A stretch of DNA of 64,000 nucleotides, from positions 6,552,983 through 6,616,982 of the forward strand of contig OY718807.1 in the NCBI GenBank assembly GCA_963070105.1, given 5' to 3'. Position numbers and translations under genes: made by a program. Origin of the DNA: Litomosoides sigmodontis. Taxonomy: Eukaryota; Nematoda; Chromadorea; Rhabditida; Onchocercidae. Of the stretch, positions 36,904-48,778 are shown in pieces. Position 1 is the stretch's first letter, and the number at the start of each line of letters is the position of its first letter. The notes under the pieces were generated by a model. The model did no database searches and was not told where the DNA came from. It saw nothing but the letters and a program-made list of their open reading frames with translations.

Positions 36904-37680
36904 GTTGGCTACATCAACTGATAATTTGCGTGATACTTCTGCTTCACGCGATATTTCTACTCATTTAATTACGGACCCATCGACACGCAAAGATGGGTTT
37001 TGGCGAATTACACAATGCCCATCGCCGTAAAGAAGATTCATCGGAGATTCGGACGGAAGAAATTTTGATAAAGTTTTAATAAAAGAAATCTTAGTAAAAA
37101 AGAACCCACATTTACGATCACGTTACTGTTGTGTATTGAAATTTGAAGAACGAACAACACGGATTTTCGCACACTGGTGATACTGATAGCGTAGGAAGAA
37201 TCAGCTGAAGAAGCGGATAAAACGTGTAAGATGCGTGAACATCATTTTAGGAGCTAAGAAACTGAAAATGTTTGAAAACGATGATATGGGTGAATGTTAC
37301 GGGAAAACATCTGCAACTAATCAGCCTTTAGTTACTCCAGTTACTTCCTAACATTTCCGGAAGGTCTTGAGTAATTATCCCACTTAGGTAACTGAGTCTC
37401 CAAGAAAACTTAAGAGAACGTGAACTAGCTTAAATCAAGTGCTGGAACGAAGAACATGTTTCCCAATCAGAATAAGCACCAATAACCAGAAGAGAAGGAT
37501 TTCCGGACAGGGAAATCTTTCACCGACGTTGGTCATTTTCCAAATTCAAATTTACAAGCAATAGCAAATAGCGCTGAAGAGGCGCAACACGAATTAGAAA
37601 TCAATGATCAATTATTTAATTTTATGAATCAAATGGATAATTTGCATTTCATTGTTGGAACAAATGTGGAAGATAAATAG
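36904..37680 (+). pseudogene. Possible decayed coding sequence or unplaced 3' exons
   Basis: Several stretches read like protein but in different frames: 36904-37018 (includes LRDTSASRDISTHLITDPST), a one-base shift into RRKEDSSEIRTEE, then near 37200 ESAEEADKTCKMREHHF, then at about 37249-37349 KMFENDDMGECYG, and finally 37494-37680 ending SAEEAQHELEIND ... NVEDK and a stop. Local composition is less AT-rich than the surroundings. No acceptor or donor set joins them to the stomatin gene in phase. They could be a relic of its C-terminal exons or of an unrelated gene. I recognise no family. Confidence 0.3.
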
Positions 37681-37870
37681 AAAGGTAAGATAAGACACAA
37701 ATTTTATGAATAAAACGTCCGTTCTAGTTTGGAATTACTTACACTTAGCTATAGTAAAGAAATTAATGTGAAATGAATTAGAATTTAATTTGAAAATTTC
37801 ATGGTGCAAAACGATTGAAATGCAACGAAATACCAAAGAAAGATTAAATCTAAATGCAAATTTATCCATT

Positions 37871-37898
37871 TGTAACGAGAAGTTCAGAAGTTTAAATA
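37871..37898 (+). repeat. 28-nt direct repeat, copy 1
   Basis: TGTAACGAGAAGTTCAGAAG followed by TTTAAATA. An exact second copy is at 38148-38175, 277 bp away. Confidence 0.9.
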
Positions 37899-38147
37899 TT
37901 AAAAAGTTTACATTCAGTTTTACATTCCATTATTTAATTTCATTTTTTTGAGAATTTTTTCCTATCCTTTTTTTGTTTCAAAACAATTTCCATTTCTTCC
38001 TGGTACTTTTCAACGATTTTTGCAGCAGCGAACGATAAGTGCACGAATCATTTTGTACTGCACTGAAATTCATTTTCGCACTGAAGTGCGGTACCCTTCC
38101 AAAAAGTTGTTGAAACGTTCGAAATAAAAATCAAACTTTCTCCGATC

Positions 38148-38175
38148 TGTAACGAGAAGTTCAGAAGTTTAAATA
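38148..38175 (+). repeat. 28-nt direct repeat, copy 2
   Basis: Identical over 28 nt to 37871-37898; the flanking sequences differ. Confidence 0.9.
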
Positions 38176-41100
38176 ATTATGAAAAAGGCAAAATTTTTGC
38201 TAAAATGAGAATGAGATTTGAATAATTATGGATTTAAACAATAATTATAATGAGAAGGATAGAATTTAAATAAATTATAAATTTCTAACATTCAAATTGA
38301 ATTAGTTTAATGGAATTCTTTTCATTTAATTTCAATGCTATTTTGTCGATTTGAAATTAAAATAGGAATCAAAGTATCGATGTATCAAGCAGCACTTAAA
38401 TACATCATATAAAGACAATATTTCAGTTCACTTTTTCAAATTAATGTTTCTCTGAGAATAGAATTCACGGCAGTGGTTGTGGAATGAATTTTGGAATGAA
38501 AGTATTGCTGATGGAAAGATTACTGTTCCTGTTATTACAAAAATCTTCGGGAGCTATTACAGGAGAGAGGTCGATCTATCACCGCCCTGGTCAAGCTATC
38601 ACCGCCCGGATCGGTTGATTCTTCTGAAAGGACTGACCTCTGAGGGAGGAGTGGACGATTGCTTTGCTTGGAAGTGTTGCAGACGTGCAGTGCAGTGAGC
38701 AGAGCTTTACGTATTGATCCGTGAAATAGAAACAACAACGCGAAAAGAAAAGCACAATTAATTGATCTAAAATTAATTTTCAAACAAAAAATATGGCAAC
38801 TGAAATTGAACTTTAATTTAAGCCATTGAAAAGAGTAAAGAAGAAAAAAAAGAAAGGATGAAGTGAACGATTCGTGAAAAGTCACTTTCATCATGAATCA
38901 TTTCGAATTGACGTTAATAACTGGTCGAATTCGATTTATTCAATGTCCCATTTAATTCACCCATCAATAATTTATTAATTTTATTTCTCATCTCAATTAA
39001 CCTTAATTTACATGGGCACGTAATTGACACTTTTTCTTTCTTACTGTTTCCTGGTATTTCAATAAATTTCATTATTGCTTATACATAATCATGAATTCAA
39101 GCTTTATTTTTCATTATTTCATTAATTTGATCGTTTTCATTATTTACACTAAGAAAAAAATGATTTGCATATGCTTTATTTAATTGACATTTCGGTTACG
39201 ACACAAATAAATTCGTTGCAATTTACAAACGAAAAAATTTTTCGGACCTGATATTTTCATAAATTTCTTAAGAGTTTCCTACCAAACGATTAGAATGGAA
39301 GATTAAACTAGCGTTCTATTAATTAAATAAAATTTCCCACAAAACGAAACATTTAGCAGTTAAGATTGAAATTACTAAATGAGAAAAGAAATAGTGCAAA
39401 TTATTAAAAAAAAAAAATCTGCCGTTTTGTCCGATGAAAAATCCATTTTATTTTACTACGTTTTTTTCGGTCAATGCGCGACAAAATTAGCTTTGATTGA
39501 GTTGAGAAGCGCAAGTGAAATTAAGGAAAGTTGATTTGTGCTCGACCTTGCCTCGCCCACTTCTTTAGTAATACATTTAAATTATTCTTTCGCGATTTTT
39601 CTTACTTTTCTTTCCATTTACTTCCAAAAAAAAAATTCATATTGGAAGGAAAAACCAACATTTCTGTGAATTTTTCAACTAATTACGAATCAAAATCAGC
39701 AAACGAAGAACGTGCCTTTTGTTAAGTTAATTTAGAACAATGCCGTTATATAAAATTACTGTACAAAATATATAAATTACTATATATGTGTAAAGCATAT
39801 GAATTAAGCTACTATATAAAACTCCTTTTCCGTTTTAGATGAATTGATAACTTTCAAATTTCATGAAATAACAAATTAATGAAATTCATGGGAAACAAAG
39901 GAGGAAAAAACAAATAATTAGAAGAAATTCTTTTTGTTATCAAAAATTTTTGCACTAAAATGTGCCCAAATAAATATTTAACTTAGACATAATTGCACAA
40001 TTCTTCTTCAACTTTCAATCAAAATTTACCCAATAAATTTTTTCTCTCATTTCTTAACAAAATGCAAAAAGAGGGAGCGAGAGAAAGAGAAAGAGAGAGG
40101 AGAAGTGAAAAACAATTTTTCTTTTGCATCAAATTGCTCCACCGAAATATTTCCAACAAATCTCGCTTATTTTTCAATCAAATTTTACTTTTTGCAAATC
40201 CCCGCAATTTATACGACATTTGCGTGTGGCATTCGAAATATATAAGAGATAACAATTATTTTGTTATTTCGAAGTAAAATTTTGATAAACACTCTCTGAG
40301 AGGGAGTCCCTCTGCCTCTCATCCAAATGATATCCGCCCTTTTATGTGCCGTGTTCAGCAGCAGTACGTGCCGTCATTGTTCATTTATGCAAGAATCACT
40401 TACAGTATACCTTCTTCACCTTCACCTTCTAATTCTAATTGCACTCGTTGGGATTAAGTGAAACATCGAAAAAAAGGATGAATTGACTGAAAACGCTAGC
40501 AACTACGATTGCGACATTTGCGCAGTGAAAGTATTTGCGCTTCTCTCTCCTTCACCTTCTAATTTTCCACTTTTTTTTTGGCTCATTTCTTTGCATTACA
40601 TTTGAGTGGATGGGATGGCAATTACAGTCGTTGAGGGACCGGTTCCGTCACAATCCACTCGGGAAACTTCCACTCCGAAGGATTGGACTCTTTCATCGAA
40701 CGACTTCACTGTACTTTTCTTCCTTCCCTTTCCACTTGTTTGTTTGTGTGTTCAGAAGTTACAAACGAAAATCATTTCTTTTTAGTACAAAAAAGAAGGA
40801 TAATTAATTCGATCATCAATTAATTAAGTTAGGTATAATTTGAATTCAGAAAATTATTTCATTTCAGTTGACTTCAAATGGAATATCACTCATTTAAGTG
40901 TATCTAAATTATGCGAAATATCAACGGTTCCCAGTTGTAATTACTCTAGTGTAGCTATGAAAAAATTTACGGTAAAGGAAAAAATTGATAAAAGTTTTTG
41001 GAAAAAAGGAAGAAAAAATTTTTTCACTGCAAATTTTTTGATCAGTGAAAACTTTTGAGATGATAATTTCTTGAAATATCATGATTTTGCATGATTTATC

Positions 41101-44100
41101 CGAGCATTTTCTTATATTTCAATAGCAAAAAAATTATTCACACAAGCAGCTACACTGCCATTCAACTCTTTACATTAAATAATTTGGAATTAAAATATAT
41201 TCGAGTATTGAATGATCTTTCATTTTAATTACCATTGAATGATGCATTAAATATTTCATAAATTACCACAAAAACTTTGAGATTCAAATTTAGCATTCCT
41301 AATAATCATGAATTTAGGAATATTTCACTGAAATACCAAGTAGCAATTGTTAAATGCTTATTCGTCAAGTATGACTGTGCTTGTGAATGAGTGGAACATT
41401 CCCTCCTTTCTTTCCTCAAATGTGAATTATCCATTTTGAGTGGTTAGAAAACGCCATTTAAATGGCACATGCTAACCACTGATGTAATAATAGTTTTGGA
41501 ATAATCGAATTAATTATTAAGTTAGCCTTAATTCCATCTAAATTTCCACTTTTTAATTCACGGTCATTTTGATTAATCCATTGAAAATTACACGCCAACT
41601 AATGACTAACAGTTTTGGAACAACTTAGCTCATAATTAAGTCACACATAATTATTTTACGCTTTCGTCACTGGTATGACGTGAAACATTAAAACACTAAC
41701 CACTTTCCTGTTTTCTTTTAATTAACTTTCCCCCTCTCTCTGGCGCCGGTAGCCTCTCTCTCTCTCTTTTTCCCTCCCCCCTCTCTCATTTGCTTTGCAC
41801 AGGTAGCATTCACACGTTCCTACGCTCATCTCTCTTCTTCAAATATCCTTTTCGAACATCTTCACTTTCCTTTGTCATAAATGTTTCATTACTTTTATGA
41901 TTGATTGTAACTGTTACTACCATGCAGTTAGTAGTAATACATTCGACAATTTTAAAACTCGTTAAGGACTGAACTTTTCAAAATTTGCATAACTGGGATA
42001 GTGTCCTTTTTTTTGATCCCTAATGTTTTGAACGCATTTCAACATTTTTTTCTCTCAGAAATAGCTTATAGATGAATAAATGCTTTTATAAAAGGAAACA
42101 AATTTAAAGTAATGAACAGAATTTCAATAAAATTCGAATAAAACAAAATTTATATTTTTAAATCTAATCGAACGAAAACTTTAGTTCTCGATGATTTTCC
42201 CTTCCACTATAACAATTCTGTGAAACTGATTTCAACAATGAAAGTTGTAATTTGCAGTTATAAAAATGAAATCTGCACGTTGCTGGGAAAAGTTGAGAAA
42301 GTTTTCGTTAAGTTTGTGCAGAAATGTCTCTTCAATTAGCAAAAATGAATATATTGAAATTCATAAATAATTTCATTATTCTTAAAAAAAATTCAACCAA
42401 ACGTTGCTTTCGAAGCTTTCAAAATTTTAGAGAAGAATAAAAAGGAGCCGCAAAAATTCAATTAATTATTTGAAAAAGCCAGAAAAAAATTAAATTGTGC
42501 ATTAAAGACGGTAAATGATGATGAATCTGTCTGATTTCATGAGACGGAAATTTTGAAACACTAATTATTGAAATTATAAAATTTCAAAATTTCAGCGGTA
42601 AATTTTCCGTATTTTATCCAACGAAATAACTTTGAACTACCAAATCGAAAGCAGTAACTATTATTTTTAGAAATGGAAGTACTATTTGTTACAATTTGAT
42701 TAAGCAGTCAGTTCAGAAGAAGATGAAACAGTTCCAAAACAAAATTAGGCAGCTTAAATTTTGAGAACTGAAAATCGGATTTTAAATTTTGTTTAAGTTT
42801 ATAAAAAAAGTGACGATGCGACAGACACTTTTTTGCGACTGGTAGTGCAAACATATTATACTACCATTTCGGTACCGAAATACCTAAATATTGACTAAAT
42901 CTATTACTTGAATCATGTGATAACCATTACCTATGAGCTAATCAAACAAATGCAAATAATAGAAATATAATAGTAATATTAAAAAGCTTTATTATTTGCT
43001 CGTCTCATTACAACAGCATTTTAATTATTATCCACGCACTTACACTTCAAAAACCATTCAATATAATTATTTACTAAAATTGATAGCAAACATAAAGGCA
43101 AATGAAAAAGGAAGCAATTTGCCAAAGTCATACTGCAATGTCTTAGGAAAAAATTCGGAACTAATTTCGTATATTTTTAAAGTTTTTTTAACGATTTCTC
43201 TAACTCTACCATCTATTCAAGTTTTTCTTATTTTATGTTATTTATCACAAAACATTTTTAACATTTCGCTCAATCAAAATTTGTTTGTCTTATCGCAATT
43301 CGCAAAATGAAAAAAAAATCATTTAAATTACTTCAACGAATTTACATAACCACAACATTCCCACTCAATTAGTTCCTTCCTACTAACTTGTTACAAGCGT
43401 TTACAACGTTTTTTAAATATATTCGTTTGTTCACCTTGTTACATTTTTATTTTTTACTTCTCTCTTTCTTCAATTAAAAGAATTTATTTTGTTCAGCGCT
43501 CGCATATTGATTTGAAACTTACTTCACACCTTATTGATCTCACCGAGATACTTTTGAATAATTTTAACGAGTTATTTTGCTTAACCAGTAATAATTCGTC
43601 TTGTCATTTATGCGTATGTCTCACATTTATCAATCTCATTTCTTCCTTCACCCTGAAAATTATCAACTCCTTTTATCGGCTTTTCTTTTTATTTTCTGAT
43701 CTTATTTCATGTGTGCATTTCAATTCAAAATTTACAAACCAATATAGCTTTCAAATAAAGGTAGTTCATAATCTATCACTGTTCTCTTTCTCCCTCTCTC
43801 ATTCTCTGCATTGAACTTTAGTTTTTCACCTCAATTCTTTCGTTCTTTGAGGATGAGAGGAAGAGAGAGGTGAGTGAGACGAGTGAGGTAAATTTCAACA
43901 CCGTTTCGTTATCTAAAAAAGTGACAATTTGTGCCAACAGGTTGGTACTAAGTCATTGCAAAATTACTTCGAATTTTCTTTTATCCTCCTTTTTTTGTTA
44001 TTTTCAATTTGAGGAAAATTAAAATAGCTTTTTTGCATCATTTATGTGCAATGAATTATTTTTCCTTTTTTTTACAATAATATTTTTCTTATTTTTGCTA

Positions 44101-45097
44101 AAAAATGAGGTTTTTAGGTTTTGTGGTACTTGAATTCATATACGTATAATATTGCAGCCATTTGCTTGCAAATGATTATTTCTTCCACTTCATTTAAACT
44201 TTAATACCATTTGTTCGCAATTCTTTTTTCAATAGGAATAACTTCGAATTTTAGCTTTTTTTTTTAAAAAATAAGAGAAGAAATTCGACTTCCTTTGGCA
44301 GAGTCTAATCCTTACTGCCCGTTCTCTGGTTTGAAATATTATTTCATAGTTCATCAGACTCCTCAACGCCGCGAAAATAATTATTATCAGAGATATTCAC
44401 CGAGCTCACTTTCTTCTCCAAAATGCGCAGTTTCAATTCTCTACACATTTTTACTTCATTTTGTGTGTGTGTGTGTGTGTGTGCCTAAAGCTAAATAATC
44501 GTTATCAGTTGGTGATCAGGCATATCAGTTCTTCCTCATACACAGTTATCACAAAATGCAGTCAACAATGCTTGCAATTAAAGATGCACTAACTTTTGAC
44601 CTTCAAGTTCATAATTAATCTATTCAAGCGATAGCATTGATAACTGCTGTAAACTTCGTAAAGGTTCATTGTTACCTTAGCATTTCAGAATTTCATTGTA
44701 CACTATCGATTACTCTGTAAATATTTCACAGTGCGCACTTCACTGTTGTTGAAATGATTTCGCCTTCCGATTGATCGTTCTATAGACAATATGCAGTTTA
44801 ATCTTTCATTCTACTTATGCTTGCAGACAGAAGTTTCAATATTCCTCTTCCTACTAGTTCCTTAAGTTAAATCAAATTGTCAACAATTTGTTTAAATTTT
44901 ATTTAATAGATGCATATAATGTTTCATACTTTATTTCAAACATTTTCAAAATTTTTAAAATTAATTCAGCAATAAAAATATTCGAAAAAACAAAGTTAAC
45001 GCAAACATTAATGATTTGATGATTCTTGATCAGCATCAGTGAAATAAAATATTTCCATATTAATTTTCCGCTGAAAATATTTCCGTATTAGTGCAAA

Positions 45098-45129
45098 ATT
45101 CTGGTTTAAAGTCTGATTTAAAGGTAACA
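45098..45129 (+). repeat. 32-nt direct repeat, copy 1
   Basis: Begins ATTCTGGTTTAAAGTCTGAT and ends GGTAACA. Exactly repeated at 45211-45242, with an offset of 113 bp. Confidence 0.92.
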
Positions 45130-45210
45130 AATTTTCAAAACTTTTTTTTTCTTTTTTTTTCGAATTTGGGGCCAAAATATTTTTTTAATACATATTTTTG
45201 TTACGAGTGT

Positions 45211-45242
45211 ATTCTGGTTTAAAGTCTGATTTAAAGGTAACA
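45211..45242 (+). repeat. 32-nt direct repeat, copy 2
   Basis: Exact copy of 45098-45129. The intervening sequence is T-rich. Confidence 0.92.
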
Positions 45243-45965
45243 GAAGAAAAAGAAACGCCGAAAGGTTTAATTTCAATTTCATTTATTTACGCGAATTCTG
45301 ACGTATTGATTTCTAGCATAAATGATAATTGCAGAACATAAATTACCGCTTTCTCTCGAACTTATTCAATGAAATAATTTATTATCATGAATTACTGCAG
45401 TAGGGTTACTGTCATGTCTAGGTCAAAGTAAATGAGTTGTCGCAATCTTTCTATCGCTTCATCTAAAAATCAATTTGAAATTTTCGTCGCCACGTCACGT
45501 ATCAACAATGGAAATGAGCCAGAAAAAAAGGAATAAAACGAACAAGCAGAAGTAGTTGTGAAATACTATCAAGCAAATTTCATTTAAAAAAAAAGTTTGA
45601 ACAAAAAAATTTTTTAAAGGTTTTTTTTCTTTTGAACTTTTGCACTGATATGATAAATTGATGTAATGTATTACAGGCAAACTGTACAATAAAACTTTTT
45701 CTGCGTTAATTCAATCAAAAAATATTTTTTTTATTTTTTCAAAAAACAGCAATAACATTTAATTACATGCAACTAACACTTCCACACTCCAACTGAAATC
45801 TAAGAGTGTGAAATTGTTTTTGATGTAAGTATAAATATTCATCGCTAAAGTTTAATTTGTAGTTTCTCAGCTTAGAAATAGCTAGCACAGAACAATTAGC
45901 TTATGCACACTCATTCGATTAATCGATATCAAATATAATGATCAATGTTTAATTGATAAATTTAT

Positions 45966-45978
45966 TTCCATATTTCAG
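45966..45978 (+). promoter_or_regulatory. Candidate trans-splice (spliced leader) acceptor
   Basis: A TTTCCATATTTCAG acceptor 32 nt before the start codon at 46011, with no matching upstream exon. This is the usual arrangement for SL1-type trans-splicing in nematodes. Confidence 0.45.
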
Positions 45979-46010
45979 TGCAAATGTGCGTATTTGTGAA
46001 ACGATGAATT

Positions 46011-48179
46011 ATGCGAAATTTAAGCATTCAACCGTTTAGCACATTTATCCTTCTAATTGCGATAACAGTAACGCGTTGCAATTCAAATATGGATGAAAAA
46101 TTTGTCGCCGATATTCTACCTGTGGATGTTTACGTCGCATCCGTAAAATGTACAAGTTATTTTAACCTTTTTCACCTTTTTTGTTCGCCGACGTTAAATT
46201 ATAAGCAATTGTTACATCACTTAATTACAAACAGATTATCATACGAGTAGTGAAAATGATGTAGGTGGAAATGTTAGGAATTGTAGGGGACCGACTTATT
46301 TTGCCTTTCCAAGCAGATCTATTTTATTTCAATTAAGCGCTATCTTCCACAAAGCTATCGTCAGCACTGATCGGCTAACACTACCCAATTTATGGAGAGG
46401 CTTATTGACATTTAGCTAGTGCAGTAATTAACAAAATCATTTCTGATGCTTAAAACAGGAAAATACTTCAGCCTGATTCTCGTAAAAAACTTTAGCAAGA
46501 CAAGTCGGAAGTGAATTAAAGGAAACGGAAGACACAGAAATGTCACTGGCGATATCCGAAATAACCGAATCAGTCAACTATAGAAAGCCGTCAAACTCGA
46601 CTATTTTTAGAAACGATAGCTCGGAAATTAAAAATAGTAAATCTTTTGTTTTACTAATAATAGCAATGCAGTCCTGAAAAGCGTCCATATTCATTCAAAA
46701 CAATCGTAAAAATTGCTAAATAATGTTAGAATATGAAGAAAACAGGTGGTGGAATATCGTATCTATGAATAAAATAGTAAATTAAATCCTTACTTTCAAT
46801 CCCTACTTTGATGATAAGGAATTTGAATTGGATAGAGGTGTAGGATAGGATGAGGTAGAATTAGAATAAGCTATCAGCACATGAAAAACATTGGAAATTT
46901 ATTTGAAAGACAAAAAGCTATTTCTATTCACCGCCCAATTCAAACTAAATCAATAAAAGTAACCATTTACCTCAAAAATTTCCTAGTTGAAATTTGGTAT
47001 TTTGAATTTCTTCACTAATAAAAAATCAGTTATGATTGTGAATGATATTTTTTTTCATAATAAAATGAGTGATAATTTTAATTTCAATTTAGCAAACGAT
47101 ATAATAGCGTTTTACGATTCCCGACGCAGCTCAATTCATGTGGAGGATGTGCCAAGCACTGTACTCATTACCATTAGCTGTATTGCTATAATAACTGCAT
47201 TAGCAATTGGTAACAATTGAAGTTTATTGCGTTTAAAAGTAATTCTCCATTCTAAAAGAATTCTAATTCATTTTTGAAAATTAAACTTTCTTTTTTGCTT
47301 TTCATTAAAAATAAAAATTATCAGCAATAGCGTCAGCTTTCTATCGTCGTAGAAAGAAGCTCTGTGCATCGCCTAAAGCATATCATCAAACAAAAAGCTC
47401 CTTTTTCACAACAGAAACGGAATCTCGCACTTGGGACAGTCTATCGTTCAGTTGCTCTGTCGCCGACTTTCCAACATCAAAAATGCAAGTAAGTTCATTA
47501 AGCAACCTTAAGAAACTTGTTCGACTCCACTTATGTATTAAGTTGACACTTAGCATCGTCACAACTTTGAAAAGCTTTTCCTCAACGGAATTACCGTTAA
47601 AATACAAAACAGGAATTCAGAATGGGAATAAAGTTGAAAAAGACCATGCTGAAGAATAGATGACACCTTAACTTAGATGAAAATAACTGGAATAACCTGC
47701 CAGAAAGAAGTAAGGTGAAGCAAGACTTACCCGTTCTGATTCTATAATAGTGTAAAATTGCAGACCATGCAAGTTATTTTTATCTAAGTTAAGGACGGCA
47801 AAGACAAATGATTATGCTCAAATCATCAGAAGAAATAAACTAGCTCTATTAAGCTAACATTAATAGAGCATACCGCTTAAATCATCTGCCAACTATGCTA
47901 TGAGCTCAAACCAACTGATATGTGGAAATTTCGGTTTCCAATCTCTATCTCAAATTTTGAGCAAGAAAAAGGGCTATGAATGCGCCTATCCTTCACACAT
48001 ATTTAAATATGTTACAGTTTCGTTCACTGGAATCATTATCTGACGACTCATACATCAACACTCTGGACGAAGCGATCAGTTACAAGGCATCAATTTCACA
48101 GAAAAAATCATTGAAGGGTTTATCACCAAGATCGATCGCTAACACAACCATTTCACAGCTTTCTGCCGGTGGTCGTTAA
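46011..48179 (+). CDS. Unrecognised small type I membrane protein
   Basis: Exons 46011-46149, 47093-47209, 47325-47488 and 48018-48179 give 193 residues with all phases agreeing. The N-terminus is a signal peptide (MRNLSIQPF followed by STFILLIAITVTRC). A short, acidic extracellular part of about 50 residues follows (DEKFVADILPVDVYVAS ... SSIHVEDVPS). A single transmembrane helix, STVLITISCIAIITALAI continuing AIASAF, ends in the stop-transfer cluster YRRRKK. The cytoplasmic tail of about 105 residues is rich in Ser/Thr and ends in ISQLSAGGR. There is no recognised extracellular domain or catalytic motif. The exon 1 donor (AAAT|GTACAA) was chosen because the stronger-looking site at 46143 puts exon 2 out of frame, so an unseen exon between them is possible. 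A single-pass receptor-like or adaptor role is inference only. Confidence 0.72.
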
Positions 48180-48221
48180 AATAATCTCATTTTTTCCTGT
48201 GATTTTGACCTTTTTAAACAT

Positions 48222-48227
48222 AATAAA
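48222..48227 (+). terminator. Polyadenylation signal of the membrane-protein gene
   Basis: AATAAA 43 nt after the stop codon at 48177-48179, typical spacing for a nematode 3' UTR. Confidence 0.55.
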
Positions 48228-48770
48228 AATTTTAACACAATTTTAGCATCTTTGTTGGAACAAGAAAAATTCAGCTATAAATTCGTCACGAAAAGCTAGG
48301 AACACTGATACCTACACGAAATAAGCCCTAATGTATCTAATAGATCTGCAAACATCTACGAGAATAACCATCTGGCTTTCACTGAGACACTCCACTTCAC
48401 ACATGTATCACATTTTTGGTGGTAAATGACTCATAATTGTCTAGTGTTTGTCTTGGATATCCAAAAAGGAAAAAAAGCTCGTAAATTAACTATACCATAA
48501 TACACTGTAAAGTAAGTCGGTAGCTACTGCCACACCAAAGTTACTTCAGATTTGCCGTTAATTGTTGACATTCCAAACCCATAACACAGAATACTTAATT
48601 TTATCTAACTTTTAATTAATTTCAATGGCTAAAAATCACTGCACACTATTCATATGATGACGCTGGTTTGACTTAGCATTCCAGATCGCCTTGAACGTAA
48701 AAAATTCTGAACACGATTGAACTACGCATATCCAAATACCTCCAAAACATACTAAAGAAATGTTACATTC
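48228..48770. other. Convergent intergenic gap
   Basis: Separates the 3' ends of the membrane-protein gene (+) and UQCRB (-). No open frame, repeat or RNA gene was seen. Confidence 0.6.
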
Positions 48771-48776
48771 TTTATT
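48771..48776 (-). terminator. Polyadenylation signal of UQCRB
   Basis: AATAAA on the minus strand begins only 2 nt past the stop codon (48781-48779), implying a very short 3' UTR. Confidence 0.45.
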
Positions 48777-48778
48777 TG

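Larger units (their letters stand above)
35929..46010. other. Ten-kilobase gap after the stomatin gene
   Basis: No gene I can support. It contains a patch of frame-broken coding-like sequence (about 36904-37680), two pairs of short direct repeats, a (TG)n run at about 44462-44483 and pyrimidine-rich simple sequence at about 41732-41785. The open frame at 38477-38698 has no recognisable domain, so I do not call it. Upstream elements for the membrane-protein gene at 46011 must lie at the right end. Confidence 0.5.

Noticed and set aside
38477..38698. 73-codon frame with a duplicated CTATCACCGCCC
   Set aside because: No family resemblance and no splice or regulatory support; the short duplication is only 12 nt.
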